A DNA stretch of 64,000 nt, taken from Oncomelania hupensis (Eukaryota; Mollusca; Gastropoda; Littorinimorpha; Pomatiopsidae). This document shows positions 11,113 to 20,544 of the stretch, piece after piece. The DNA lies in assembly GCA_036898135.1 (NCBI GenBank), contig CM072512.1:7781484-7845483 (forward strand), given 5' to 3'. The notes below the pieces were generated by a model. It saw only the letters and a list, made by a program, of their open reading frames with translations. It made no database searches and was not told the DNA's origin. The translations under genes were made by a program, and so were the position numbers. Positions within the stretch are counted from its first letter, which is position 1, and each line of letters opens with the position of its first letter.

Positions 11113-14100
11113 ATAAATTCAATAATAATAATAAATAATTAACATTTGTACAGTGTCCTTCCTCACTAGAGCTCATAGTGCTTTAAAGTAAGGGAGGAAG
11201 AATAAATGAAAATATTGAAATACCAAATCAGAAGATACTCACACATACTGACAAATGACATAGTCAGCATTCCTGTCTTATTAATGAATGTAATGGTAAA
11301 CCATAATGTAATGAATATTGAACCTATGAATATGATTCTTTGATGCTCGATAGATATCATTGAGACACATATTGTGCAAATGGGGTCAACCTTTAGTGAT
11401 GTCATTTAAATTATTAAAAAATACATATCCTGTAAACTTTGTATGTAATTAGAGTGTACAGATGCCTTGTTTTTTGTTTCAGATGGCCGTTTCTACATTC
11501 TGTATTGTTGTCGCCACTGTGATGACAAGTTCAACAACGAAGGGGACCTGGAACAACACATCAGCCAGTGTGAACACAATCTTCCCCCAGACATCAAACA
11601 AGAGCCCATGGAGGTGGAAGACCACCCTGCTTCTTCACAGCTAAGCTCTACTACCCCTTCTCTGCCGTTGAGTGTGCTGGGCTCTCCATTTCCATCATCG
11701 AATTTGCCATCCAGCGGTGGCCTTGCTGGAGAAGCTGCTGTATCCACTGTAGCCTCATTGCAGTTTCTGCAGACATCTTCAGTCTTGCCTGTAAATACTG
11801 CGCCATCATCGGACATTAATGTTGGCAAAAGAACCGATAGCTCAGTGGCTCCATCGTCAGGCCGTTTGATACAGTTTGCGGGTTCAGTTCCGCAAGCTAG
11901 CCTTGGTGTTGTTGGGTCTGTGCCAGCACTTGCTGCTGCGCCTGTGTGTTCTGTGACTACTGCTCCTCTACCAACCTCCACCACCACTGTCGTTCCTCAG
12001 CACCACCACTCAGCGACCAACCTGACTGCTTTGCAAGTTCTGCTGCAGGAGCAACAAGTTATCCGAAAGCAGAAGCAACATCTACAAGAACAGCAACAAT
12101 TGCAGCAACAAAACCTGCAGCAGCAGCTCCAACAGTTGAAACAACAACAACAGCAGAAACAGAAACAACAGCAGCAGCAGCAGCAGCTTACAGTTTTATC
12201 AGATCAAAAGACAAGAGGGCGTGGAAGAGGAAGAAGAATGAGAAGAGGCATGGGTGGCTCAAACCCAATGACGATAGATCAAGTATCACATAATCCAGCC
12301 ACAGTCCTACAGTTTCCCCCTGCCGCTGCTGCCCAGTTGAGTAACACTGTCACGTTGTCACAATTATCTCCAGGGTCAGTGAACCCGGGCAGCCTTCTGG
12401 TTTACAAGACGTTGACACATCCCTCTAGTGTATCGGCCACAGCGCCACAGGCCGGCACAGTAGCTTCACAGCCATGGCAGAATCATCTGTCTTCAGTGGT
12501 TCCACCCCCACGCTTCATTCAGCTGCAGCAAGACCTGCAAGGGTTCTTTCAATTTCCCCCCGGCCTGATTCAAACACAGCCTCTTGTTCCTGCTCCCCAT
12601 ACGCTGGTTCAAAACCCGCAGACTATACTGGCAAACAAGCAGACTTTTCTGCAGCAGAATTTTCTTCCCGTTACAATGCTCCAAGTCTCCGGGGCACAAA
12701 GAACACTGACGCCTGTGCCACGGTACAGTCTGGTACAGCCTTCTGTCCTAGGGCCTCAGCTGAACTGTGTGCGCATGTCAACGAGCGCAGTCTCTAGTGC
12801 CATGACTGTAGCTGGTCCCAAGGCCGTGCTTTCCTCGAACTTTCAAGGCATGCCCACGTTGGCTAAAGCTCCATGCATGACCACTGTATCAGGCTCTAAG
12901 ACAGCAGTGCCGGCAACCATGCCTCTGCTCTTGCAGCCATCCAAGAAGCCTGTAATTGTTGGGAGCCAGCCCAGTGCCTCCAATGAAACGGGGTCTCCAA
13001 AGAGTGTGCTAGCTCGCCAGCCTGTTCAGAAACTCCTAGTCAGTAGCAGTAACATTAACCCCGCTGTACAAACTGGTCAGGCGACCAGCACCTTGGTCCC
13101 TGCCACTTCTGCCCTTGTGCCCAGCCAACCCCACATGTTAGTACTAGGACAGCCCAGTAGTGCTTCCGGACCCAGTGTGGTGATGCGTCCTAGGCTGGCA
13201 GGTGGACAAATTCTGAATAGCATCTCTCTGCAATCACCGGCTGCTCTCAGGCCCGAGGCCGCCAGTCCGATCACAACAGTCAGCCAACCCATGGCAACCA
13301 GTAAGCCTATAGCAGCCAGTCGACCAATAGTAGTCAAGCAGTCTATAGCAACCAGTCAGCCTAGAGCAGGCAAGCAATCTGTAGCAACCAGTCAGCCTAG
13401 AACAGGCAAGCAGTCTATAGCAGCCAGTTCGTCCCCATCAGTTGAGCAGTCCACAACAGTGTGTCAGTCTGTCAGTCAACCCATCGCCATCAGTCAGTTC
13501 AATGCAGCCAGTTCAGCTTTAGTGACTAGTCAGCCCACATGGAGTCAGCCCTCACCACTTCAGTCTATAAAGGCTAGTCAGTCCACAGCAGTCAATCTGC
13601 CTACAGCAGTCGGTCAGACCACAGCAGTCAGTTCATCCACATCAGTCTGTCAGTCCACAGCAGTCTGTCAGCCCACAGCAGTCAGTTCATCCACAGCAGT
13701 CTGTCAGTCCACAGCAGTCAGTTCATCCACAGCAATCTGTCAGTCCACAGCTGTCAGTCTGCCTACAGCAGTTGGTCAGTCAACAGGGACCAGCCTGGCA
13801 TCAGTGCCAAGAGACATGGCCGCCAACAGTGCACTTCTTTCCATCCAGCTGAGGAGGGCAGGAAGGTATGATATAGTACATAAACTACTACAGCAGCGCA
13901 AAACAGCAAAGCTGGAGGTTACCTCTGATCCCCAAGAAAACGACCACACCATGATCTGGCACAGAGAGGGACACCTGACTTTCAACTCCAAACTGATAGA
14001 CCCAAGAATCCTTGGATACCTACAGAAGGAGGTTCTGGCCACCGTTTACGAGATTGTTCCAAATTCCAGGCAGGGCTGTGAGATGCCCCAAAGGCGCTTT

Positions 14101-16992
14101 GGATGCTTCTTGGAAAAGGTTTTGCTGCATTCTCTGGAACATCGGGGGGAGGATGACAGCGTGTACCAGCTTGCCCAGTTTGTTTTGTTTACAAACCCAG
14201 ATCGGAAGCTGGTTATCGCGCAGGACGGCAGAATGTTCATCCCCGTAGCCTATGCAGGACCTTATACATTAAACACACCCAGGGCCAGACCTGGAGGGTT
14301 GGAGGCTGTGGAAATGAAAACCCCAGTCACTGCCAGGTTCGTAGCTGATGTCATTTGGATCTATTTGGACACAGACGGCCCCAAGATCACCTGGGTTCTG
14401 GATGCTGCAACCAGGAGAGTCCTCTTCATCCCCGTCCTGAATATCTTGCCCAAAAAAGCCAACGAGCAGGTGGCCGCCATGTTGAAACTGTCTGGAATAA
14501 ATTACGTCTTCGTGGGACCCCCAGACTCTTCTCCCATTGTTCCAACTTACAGTAGTAGTGTGCCTCCAAGGCTTGTTATTGACACATCTCCTCCTCCTTC
14601 TTCAAGCTCAGTACCAGTCGATCCAATGGTCCGTACACCTAGTAGGGTTCCAGAAGTACTAGTCACAGAAGCAGTTTCCACATCGAGTGAAGAACTCCCC
14701 AGCACAGATAAGAAGAAAAAAGTTGGCAAAAATAAGAATGATAAAAAGAAAAGCCCTCCTCAATCACACCGAAGGCTAGTTCCAATATACCCCAAAGAGC
14801 CTTTGCCGTTGGAGCCTACAGTAAAGAGCTTGCTGAATTCTGCAGAGGGAGAAATTACGACAAGAACGACACCCCAGGAGATTGTGGCCACGGTCTCTAC
14901 AGCTTGTGGCCCATCAGAGGTGATGCAATCACAGGCCCTAGGTCAGCAGCTGTCGGTGCTTCCGGCAGGAAGCCTGCAACTGCTTCACAACTTGGTCCCT
15001 CTGTGCCAGCCTGCCTTGCCCCAAACTATCACCGCACTGCCCTCAAGCTTTTCCCTGTTGCCCCCAAACATAGCCTTCTTGCCTCAAAATGGAGTTGCCC
15101 AGAAATTTGAGTTGCTGCAGGGCATTGGACCTTCCTCTTCACTGCTCTGGTACCCACCCACCATCCCCACCCAACCACCAGCAAGACTCAGAGAGAAAAT
15201 GGCTGCCAAACAAGTCCAGGCCAAACCTGTCGGCAGTGATGAGCAAGGCAAGTCCGACAATGTTCAGAGCACTGAGCAGGCAGGAGATGGTAGTGTTGAG
15301 GGCCATGACATTCTCCACACTGCTGCCGCACAGACCACAGCCCTGGATGAAGCAGCTTCTGAGAGAAGTGAAGCTGTCAATAACAGCAAAACAGCCTGCG
15401 ATAGTAGTGAAACGGTGGACAGCAGTAAAACAACCAGTAATGATAAAATGGTGGACAACAATGAGGCTGATACCAGAAAGGAGGACAACTCTGAAGGCTG
15501 TCCATCCCAGAATCTGCACAGAGGAAAGAGGTTGACTATACTGGCCCCCATGGAAGCAGTGAAATATGCGCTGAGTTCACAGGTGCGTTTAGTAAAACTC
15601 CCGTCCCTAAAATCGCCACAACAGCTCCGATCCTACGTACAGTCACAACTTCAGGCAGAGAAACGAAAAGCGCAGGAAAGTTCCAAAACAACTGAGCAGG
15701 CTCCACAGAAGAAAAACAGAAACTCGAGCCATCAGAGAGAAGGGCACAAGAAGGTGAAAAAAGCCAGAACTAGAGAAGGACTTGAAAGTGACAACCAGGA
15801 GGTTAGAAACAGTGGTAGCTATGCAATTTTGGGCAGTAGGCGAAGCTTTAGAAATGTTTATAAACCCAGACCTGATTACACGGTTCTAGAATTGGACTTT
15901 ATGGATTTTGAAGATGATTTAGAAAGTAGCAGTTCCTTTTATGATACGGGAGTGCCTTTCAGCAAGAATGATAAGGCTAGCCATTCTTTAGACAATAACA
16001 ACGGCAAGTGTCGGGGAAAGGGTAGCAGCGTCAAACGTCCCTGTGGCAGACCTCGCAAGCATGGCCGAGGGGAAGTGGTTGACGTAGGGAAGGGTTACCC
16101 TTGTCCGCTCATTCGCAGTCTGGGAGAGCACAATGGTTGCCAGGTCTACATTGAGCGGGCTGAAGAAGACGAAGATGTGGATGTAGAAAATGACAAAGAA
16201 GATACAGAGGCAACTGGAACTATGAACGTGGACCTAAACATTGAAGATGAAGGAAGTGTAGGGGACAGTCGTGGTAGCCACAGAGAAACTGTAGTTTGTA
16301 AGGAAAACGAAGAGAGAAAAAAGACTACAAACAGCGTTAGAGATGAAGTTTCATTAGCTATGTTTAGGGTCAAAGATGATGATGAAGATAAACAATATAA
16401 TGAGGAAAGTACTGTGGTGGGTAACATGGGCAAGGAAACTAACGTCAGAAGCCAGGCCAGTAATAGCAGTATCAGGGTCGCCAGTGAGTCTCCACAGGAA
16501 GAAACGGTCAACACATCAAGCGCCTCAGGGCAGCCGGAAGAGAGCCATCACCCAGACGCAACATTGCTCCATCTGAAACAAGAACGGACGAAAGGATCAA
16601 GTAGTTGTAGGTATATTGACGAGGCTGAGCTCGACCGGTTCTTGGAAGAGCACAGAGAGGACTTTGACCAGCAGGTGGTGAAGGTGGACATGGGTCAGCC
16701 CTATGGCTACATGTTCATGTGTGGCTTGTGCAGCATCTTCCAGTGTCGCCACAAGGCCCAGATAGGCCAGCACTTGCAGCAGCACTATGACGGCTGCTTG
16801 CAGTGTACCAAGTGCGGCTTTGAACTGTCGTCTGAGCGTGATCTGACGGAGCACACGGCCATGATGCATACTAGGAAACCGCTGTACCAGTGCCCTCAGT
16901 GCCCCCAAATCCCTTTTTTCTACTACGAGGTCTTCCTCAGCCACTGCAAGAAACACTCAGAGGACAGAACCTCCGCTAGTCAGCTTGTTTAA
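2114..16992 (+). CDS. Large Q-rich C2H2 zinc-finger protein (two coding exons, 1,845 aa)
   Basis: Spliced gene: exon 1 at 2114-2141, exon 2 at 11483-16992, TAA at 16990. The join is G|AT, giving [19 protein letters not shown]. The protein has one divergent finger at the N terminus (C19, C22, H35, C39/H41). A glutamine-rich segment follows at about 190-246, then a basic [11 protein letters not shown] patch at about 254-265 and an S/T/V/Q repeat tract at about 616-779. A more globular unrecognised region covers about 787-1026. Lysine clusters lie near 1086-1101, an AT-hook-like [11 protein letters not shown] near 1530 and an acidic stretch near 1570-1600. Three C2H2 units close the protein (C1756/C1759/H1773/H1777; C1784/C1787/H1800/H1805; C1813/C1816/H1830/H1834). 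A nuclear DNA-binding regulator is the likely role. No named orthologue is recognised. It is convergent with OGDH. Confidence 0.85.
2365..2430 (-). repeat. Fragment of dispersed repeat with (TAATG)n tail
   Basis: The reverse complement matches the 3' end of the repeat at 47755-48060: GGCTCGGAAGGGTCCGCTGG, then ACCTAAAGCAATA and TAATG repeats. Only the terminal part is present. Confidence 0.55.
2755..2850 (+). mobile_element. tRNA-derived SINE head
   Basis: An A-box-like TGGTAGCTTAGTTAGTAAAA and a B-box-like AAGTTCAAATCTC are spaced as in a tRNA. T-rich sequence and then a long (TTA)n array follow. It does not fold as an intact tRNA. Confidence 0.45.
2905..3390. repeat. (TTA/TAA)n microsatellite cluster
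   Basis: Long ATT/TTA runs at about 2906-2970, 3009-3059 and 3317-3387. Two copies of TATCTTATATCAAATTTT and TTCTATATTCAATATTATTA lie between them, indicating a local tandem duplication of about 180 bp. Tyr-rich or Ile-rich open frames here are artefacts. Confidence 0.95.
3400..3770. repeat. G-rich degenerate minisatellite
   Basis: Irregular tandem units built on AGGTATCAAGGGGGTATGGGG, with variable G runs including one of more than ten. The open frames across it on both strands are repeat artefacts. Confidence 0.9.
3935..4010 (+). other. Cluster of TGACCT words
   Basis: Six TGACCT/TGACCTT hexamers (AGGTCA on the other strand) occur within about 75 bp, some spaced by a few bases. This word is the nuclear-receptor half site. 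The same word is enriched in the repeat at 56.9-57.7 kb. Function is not shown. Confidence 0.5.
4229..5254. mobile_element. LINE fragment with inverted 5' part (twin-primed insertion)
   Basis: Flanked by TTTTTTAAGGCCTC on both sides (about 4215-4228 and 5255-5268), which reads as a target duplication. The left part carries LINE ORF sequence on the - strand. The right part reads as a LINE 3' end on the + strand, closing in GAATAAAAATTGATG and CAA repeats. Inverted 5' plus sense 3' between one duplication is the signature of twin priming. The exact inversion point (near 4925) is inferred. Confidence 0.5.
4566..4920 (-). pseudogene. LINE ORF2 C-terminal fragment (zinc-knuckle-like end)
   Basis: An open frame reads [19 protein letters not shown], then [20 protein letters not shown] and HLIFEC, stopping at 4566. 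An LRLNAW...C-x-CG...H-x3-C ending is typical of the region after RNase H in several LINE clades. A stop lies upstream near 4920. It is a fragment, not a host gene. Confidence 0.6.
5500..6436 (+). mobile_element. pogo/Tigger-like DNA transposon, internally deleted
   Basis: The left end CAGTGGAACCTCCGGTAT at 5500 is inverted at the right end (ATACCGGAGGTTCCACTCTG, ending 6436). The element is flanked by TA on both sides (5498-5499, 6437-6438). Subterminal GGTATACGAC/GGTCGTATACC words repeat. It contains a Tigger-type N-terminal ORF but no DDE domain. Confidence 0.8.
5803..6051 (+). pseudogene. Truncated pogo/Tigger transposase, CENP-B-type N-terminal domain
   Basis: The reading frame from the ATG at 5803 gives [20 protein letters not shown], then [20 protein letters not shown] and a K/E-rich linker. 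This matches the CENP-B N-terminal (psq-like helix-turn-helix) domain of Tigger/jerky transposases, which binds the terminal repeats. It stops at 6049 after about 82 residues, so the second DNA-binding domain and the DDE catalytic core are missing. It sits inside an element with matching TIRs in the first intron of the zinc-finger gene. The open frame extends upstream to 5695, but the internal ATG suits the family better. Confidence 0.75.
6655..6965 (-). repeat. Unclassified dispersed repeat with coding remnants (copy 1)
   Basis: Closely related to 48305-48610. The - strand translation of both contains [12 protein letters not shown] and (frame-broken here) [15 protein letters not shown]. The more intact copy is at 48.3 kb. 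The source gene or element is not recognised. Confidence 0.5.
7152..7403 (+). mobile_element. RTE-like LINE 3' fragment
   Basis: A 252-bp copy starting AAAGACCATCATGCAAGGCA and ending ATAGGATAGGA. It contains a threefold local repeat of AACGATCATCTGTGGTGCCC. The flanks ACATGATTGCA (7141-7151) and ACACGATTGCA (7404-7414) form an 11-bp target duplication with one mismatch. Confidence 0.85.
7595..7905 (+). mobile_element. tRNA-derived SINE (type with GGAAGAGGCCC tail)
   Basis: A-box-like TGGCTGCGTGGTCTAAGGC and B-box-like GGGATCGATCCC, then a body ending GGGGAAGAGGCCCAGAATTT and GGACAATAAAG plus A-rich sequence. The head is shared, on the other strand, with 36846-36960. Confidence 0.65.
7923..8606 (+). 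mobile_element. hAT-like MITE, 5-bp target duplication
   Basis: Perfect 10-bp inverted ends CAGTGTTCCC / GGGAACACTG, flanked by TATTT on both sides (7918-7922 and 8607-8611). A short + frame near 8300-8390 ends [20 protein letters not shown] before a stop and may be the last residue block of a lost transposase. The 5-bp duplication suggests a hAT5-like subgroup. That label is inferred. Confidence 0.7.
8826..9103 (-). mobile_element. RTE-like LINE 3' fragment
   Basis: The - strand reads the conserved C terminus ([27 protein letters not shown]). Its 3' tail of degenerate (ATAGG/ATAAG) repeats is at the low-coordinate side. The direct flanks TCTTGCTATT (8816-8825 and 9104-9113) are a 10-bp target duplication. 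Confidence 0.85.
9480..9660 (-). repeat. Foldback repeat with TTGGATGCT-type ends (degraded)
   Basis: Shares the order of words (TCACTTTGCACTTTGGAACA, GAGCCTGATTGA, AGCATCCA) with the repeats at 42.97, 52.63 and 59.71 kb. The copy is diverged and its boundaries are approximate. Confidence 0.4.
9905..10050 (-). repeat. L2-like LINE 3' tail
   Basis: AATAATGACATTTATAAGGT and GCTTTTCTAAG, then CTCAAAGCCCTTTGTGTCTG. This is the reverse-strand look of a LINE 3' end with an (ATT)n tail, comparable to 48.9 kb. Confidence 0.4.
10283..10639 (+). mobile_element. RTE-like LINE 3' fragment
   Basis: A 5'-truncated copy starting at the GAGATGAGGTGCTGCAGAAG block of the ORF and ending ATAGTATAGGATAG. A perfect 11-bp target duplication GACTCAGTGAC flanks it at 10272-10282 and 10640-10650. 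Confidence 0.9.
11085..11400 (-). mobile_element. L2-like LINE 3' end
   Basis: Reverse complement of the 3' end of the LINE at 31.7-32.4 kb: TACAGTGTCCTTCCTCACTA and AGAGCTCATAGTGCTTTA, next to a (TAA)n tail at the low-coordinate side. It ends about 80 bp before the acceptor of the zinc-finger exon 2. Confidence 0.6.
11483..16992 (+). CDS. Terminal coding exon of the zinc-finger gene
   Basis: The acceptor TTTTTTGTTTCAG ends at 11482. The frame stays open for 5,507 nt to the TAA at 16990. Unbroken length, balanced composition and finger motifs at both ends show real coding sequence. Long open frames on the other strands inside it (for example 11493-11987 and 16146-16514) are shadows. No AATAAA was found between the stop and the RTE insertion at 17274, so the 3' UTR may run through or beyond that insertion. 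Confidence 0.9.
13300..13800 (+). repeat. Coding tandem repeat (CAGTC-rich, Q-S-T-A-V units)
   Basis: Imperfect units of 24-30 bp such as CAGTCTGTCAGTCCACAGCA encode variants of [12 protein letters not shown]. They make up residues about 616-779 of the zinc-finger protein. The units are in frame, so length changes would keep the protein open. Confidence 0.8.
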
Positions 16993-17276
16993 TTAAGCCC
17001 ACAGAGTTGGTGATAAGTAAGGGTGTCTGGTCACTTCTCCTCCTCCACCCCCCTCCACTCTGGTCTCTTCCTCACAGGACATTTCCCGACCTGTCTTTTT
17101 CTCCCCAAACTTTTCCCCACTAGCCCCCTCCCTCCCCCCATGACCACTTTTCCCCCCTGTATTATTACTACCCCCACCCCCACAGAGATATTGTTCATTA
17201 TTTATTTATTTATTTATTATAATCCCCTCCCAGTTTATTACTTGTTTTAATTCAAAGCTGATAAATTTTCTTAAAA

Positions 17277-17612
17277 TCAAATTAAGATGATGGTGATGTT
17301 GAAAGGGGCTGCTCTTAGACGGATGGCAATGAGTCTACTGGAGACTGGGCGGCAACCCACGACAGTGGCTAGAATGTTCTTGTGGACCAAGAATCCAACA
17401 CCGTGTTCGTGCCTGTTATCTCTACCGCTGAAATAAAGCTTGCGGCCTTTGTCGGTGGTTGTTTCACCTATGCCTTTCCAGCGCAGTTCGCTGATCCCTA
17501 AAACGTTCCATCGATAGTGGTCCATCTCGTGGGCCAGTTTTTCTAATTTTCCCTCCGCATTTAGGGTCCTGACATTCCAGCTTCCTATGATGATGTTATT
17601 TCTGGTGCGGAT
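17277..17612 (-). pseudogene. RTE-like ORF, AP-type endonuclease domain fragment (inverted)
   Basis: The - strand gives NNIIIGSWNVRTLNAEGKLE, then NVLGISELRWKG and GVGFLVHKN. The S/T-W-N-V-R-T start and the E-x-RW motif are typical of apurinic-like endonucleases of LINEs, which nick target DNA to prime reverse transcription. It is cut off at the inversion point near 17612. The open frame upstream on this strand is antisense to the RT. Confidence 0.85.
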
Positions 17613-19106
17613 CTTGCTAAGTTGTCCATCAGTAGCACACTTATCACCTCCATCCTGATTGCCAACATACCCGAGGAACTGCTTCAAGCAGGAGGAGAAG
17701 TGATGATTGACGCACTCACCATTATTTGTAATAAGATCTGGCAGAGTAGGGAGTGGCCTACACCATGTACCCAGTCGCTTTTCATCATTCTTCCCAAAAA
17801 AGGTAACCTTCAGGAGTGTGAAAATTACCGCACCATCAGCCATCCCAGCAAGGTCCTCCTGAAAATAATACTCGATAGGTTAAAACCCCAAGCTGTACAA
17901 ATCATAGCTGAAGAACAAGCAGGATTCAGGGCATGGCGAAGTACCACTGAACAGATTTTCAACCTCGGAATAATCTGTGAGAAATACCTACAGCACCAAC
18001 ATCTATATCATGTGTTCGTAGACTTCAAAAAGGCGTTTGACCGAGTCTGGCATGCAGCTCTGTGGGCAACCATGAGAGTGTACAACATCAGCCCTAAAAT
18101 TATTGAAGTCATCAAAAACCTGTATTACAAAGCTACCAGTGCAGTCCTCCACAACAGCGCCATCGGAAACTGGTTCAGAACAACAGTTGGTGTACGTCAG
18201 GGATGCCTACTCTCCAACACTATTCTACATCTTCCTAGAGCGCATCATGTCAGATGCGCTTGCAGATCACTCAGCATAGGGGGAAGAGCAATCTCCAACC
18301 TTTGTTTTGCAGATGACATTGATGGATTGGCTGGAAAGGAACAAGAACTTAAAGAGCTGGTACAGAGGCTTGACACCACCTCCAGAGCCTATGGAATGGA
18401 AATAAGTGCAGAGAAGACCAAAATCATGACCAACAACATCAATGGCATCAACACGGACATCAAAGTCCAAGGCCAATCCCTCAACACAGTGCATAGCTTC
18501 AAATATTTAGGAGCCATTGTATCAGACAATGGATCCCGACAGGAAGTCCTCTCCAGGATCGCACAAACAACTGTTGCCCTGGCGAGGTTGAAGCCAATTT
18601 GGAAAGACAGGACCATGAGTCTACATTCCAAGGTAAGACTGCTGCGCTCCCTTGTCATCTCCATCTTTCTATATGCTTGCAAAACATGGACCCTCACAGC
18701 AGATCTACAATGAAGAACACAAAGCATGGAGATGAGGTGCTGCAGAAGACTTCTGGGCATTTCCTATATCCAGCATATCACCAACAACGAAGTCCGACTG
18801 ACCATCACACAAGCCATTGGACAACACGATGACTTGCTCACAGTGGTGAAAAAACTGAAACTCCGATGGTATGGCCACGTCACCAGATCATCAGGTCTTG
18901 CAAAGACCATCCTGCAAGGCACAGTGCAAGGAGGCAGAAGAAGAGGGAGACCGAAAAAGAGGTGGGAGGACAACATTCAAGAATGGACTGGTTTGACACT
19001 GAGCGAAACCATCAGGGTTGCTGAGGACAGGGAAAGATGGAGTACGCTGGTTAAACAATCATCTTTGGTGCCCCTACAACCTCCGAGTTATGGGATAGGA
19101 TAGGAT
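17613..19106 (+). pseudogene. RTE-like reverse transcriptase, broken
   Basis: Translation shows FVDFKKAFDRVWHAALWATM (RT motif A), VRQGCLLS and CFADDIDGLAG (motif C, FADD). The C terminus includes GRPKKRWEDN. Compared with the copy at 22.0 kb, sequence between LLS and SIGG is frame-shifted. A CGA-to-TGA change makes a stop at 18711, after which the same frame continues to 19103. The final TAG lies inside the terminal ATAGG repeat. It is not functional. Confidence 0.9.
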
Positions 19107-19125
19107 AGGATAGGAAATTTTCTTA

Positions 19126-19503
19126 GTGACTTGTATGAATATAATACATTTATGAAATGTGACATGCTTTTATGTGAATTGACGAAATGTGATTGTGTAC
19201 CTTTACATGCACAGCGGCTTTGCATTTGATGTCGTGATTGTATGCACATTTATATATATATATGTCTATGCTGTTAATCTCTTTTGATAGTGAAAAAGGA
19301 TTCGCTGTGTTCTACCATCTTTTTGCCTTTTCAGGAAATCAAAATACTAGACCTGATTCCTCCATTCATTGTGATTGTTGTGGTTGCTTCAACTACTTTA
19401 AGAAACTAAAGTAACGTTTTCTGTGCACATTTGTTTAAAGTAAAAGTGATGAAGAAAGCTTAAGAACGGTTCACATATATCAAAATCGATTTTATGATAA
19501 TAA
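19126..19503. other. Intergenic sequence, no gene seen
   Basis: AT-rich sequence after the RTE insertion with a short (TA)n. It could be the displaced 3' UTR of the zinc-finger gene. No clear polyadenylation signal is seen. Confidence 0.4.
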
Positions 19504-20250
19504 TCAAACACTGGTAGTCTTGAAGAAATACAGTAACATTCTCAATTGTTGTCTCTGCTGGCGGTTACTCCGATATGTCTGTCGTTCTGCACCCCTTGGT
19601 CTGCGCAGATCAGAGTCGGCTGTTGCTGCCATCCGACTTGCTTCCTGAAACCAGCTGCTGAAGGTTGCAATGACGTCATCCCTGAATCCCTTAACTGTTG
19701 TCTTCACTGCGCTTATTTCTCCGTACGCAGCCACAACATCCTTTGCTTTTTGCTGAAGTTTCAAAGTCAGTGGACGGAGAACTTGCAGGCATTTTCTGGT
19801 GACGACAAAAGCAACCAGAAAGTCACCTGACTGGAAAGCGTGCAAAAATCCTCCAGCTTTGGTGAGCGTTTCACTGTCCCAATCTGTGTTCTCCTGCACT
19901 ATCTGGCCAAGGCAGTCATAGACCACAGGGAAGAGTTCGGCGAAAGTTTCAAAGGCAGAGTGCCTCTCGACCCACCATGTTTTACACAGGTCGACCAGTT
20001 TTCTCCTCTTGCTTTCTGCTTGGGCTGACTCCACCACATGTTCAAACTTTCTCTGTCATTTTGGAGAAAGAGAGAAGAACAGGGACACTTCTTTCAGGAC
20101 TCCAAACATGTTCTTCACTTCTAGAATTCTGCAGGCATGAACAACACAAAGTTTCAAGCAATGAGATGTGCAGTGGAAGTACAGAGCCTGCTTGTTAAGT
20201 TCTTGAATGCGTGCCCGAGGGCCAATGAGGACCCTGAACAGGTAGATGGA
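19504..20250 (-). pseudogene. hAT-superfamily transposase fragment (ZMYM1/ZBED-like)
   Basis: The - strand reads LIGPRARIQELNKQALYFHC, then HCLKLCVVHACRILEVKNMF and LFFSLSPK, a TGA at 20056-20058, and in the same frame CKTWWVERHSAFETFAELFP followed by GFLHAFQSGDFLVAFVV. The W-x-ERH/HxAF block and the 'HCxxHxLxL' block are familiar from hAT-derived proteins. The N-terminal zinc finger and C-terminal dimerisation part are missing. A hAT-type end CAGGGGTGGACCAGGGGG lies on the same strand at about 20410-20427. Confidence 0.75.
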
Positions 20251-20254
20251 CTAG

Positions 20255-20427
20255 TGGGGAAGGGGGGCACGCTTTTCTTCTTTCCACCTTTTAAAATTTT
20301 TGTATTATTATTTTTTGTGTGTGTGTGTGTGTGTGTTTGTTTTTTGCCCCCTTTTTTTCTTCTCATTTTTTCTTTTCTTTTCTTTTCTTTTTTTGTCCCC
20401 CCCCCCCCCCCCTGGTCCACCCCTGTC
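20255..20427 (-). repeat. hAT-type terminus and pyrimidine-rich low-complexity DNA
   Basis: On the - strand, CAGGGGTGGACCAGGGG begins at about 20427 and resembles hAT terminal repeats. A/G-rich runs and a (CA)n tract follow. No matching opposite terminus was found near 19.4 kb, so the element is incomplete. Confidence 0.45.
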
Positions 20428-20544
20428 AAACATCAGTAGATTACTTCCTTGCCTGAAGTGTTCTAATACTTGAGTTGGCTCATAGGTATAGTCTTACGTA
20501 CTAAACACTAGAAACTATAAATTAAAGATTGCAATTGTGCTCTG

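Larger units (their letters stand above)
17274..19114 (+). mobile_element. RTE-like LINE insertion with inverted 5' segment
   Basis: The insertion is bounded by an 11-bp direct repeat AAATTTTCTTA (17263-17273 and 19115-19125). 17274 to about 17612 reads the endonuclease domain on the - strand. About 17613-19114 reads the reverse transcriptase and C terminus on the + strand and ends in ATAGGATAGGATAGGATAGG. One duplication around both halves means one event, as in twin priming. It lies 280 bp after the zinc-finger stop codon. Confidence 0.9.

Noticed and set aside
11493..16956. Several antisense or shifted open frames of 60-165 codons inside the zinc-finger exon
   Set aside because: They overlap a long intact coding frame and show only mirrored low-complexity composition.
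17622..17843. N-terminal 70 residues of the - strand frame ending in the endonuclease
   Set aside because: This part is antisense to the RT on the other side of the inversion point, so it is not real protein.
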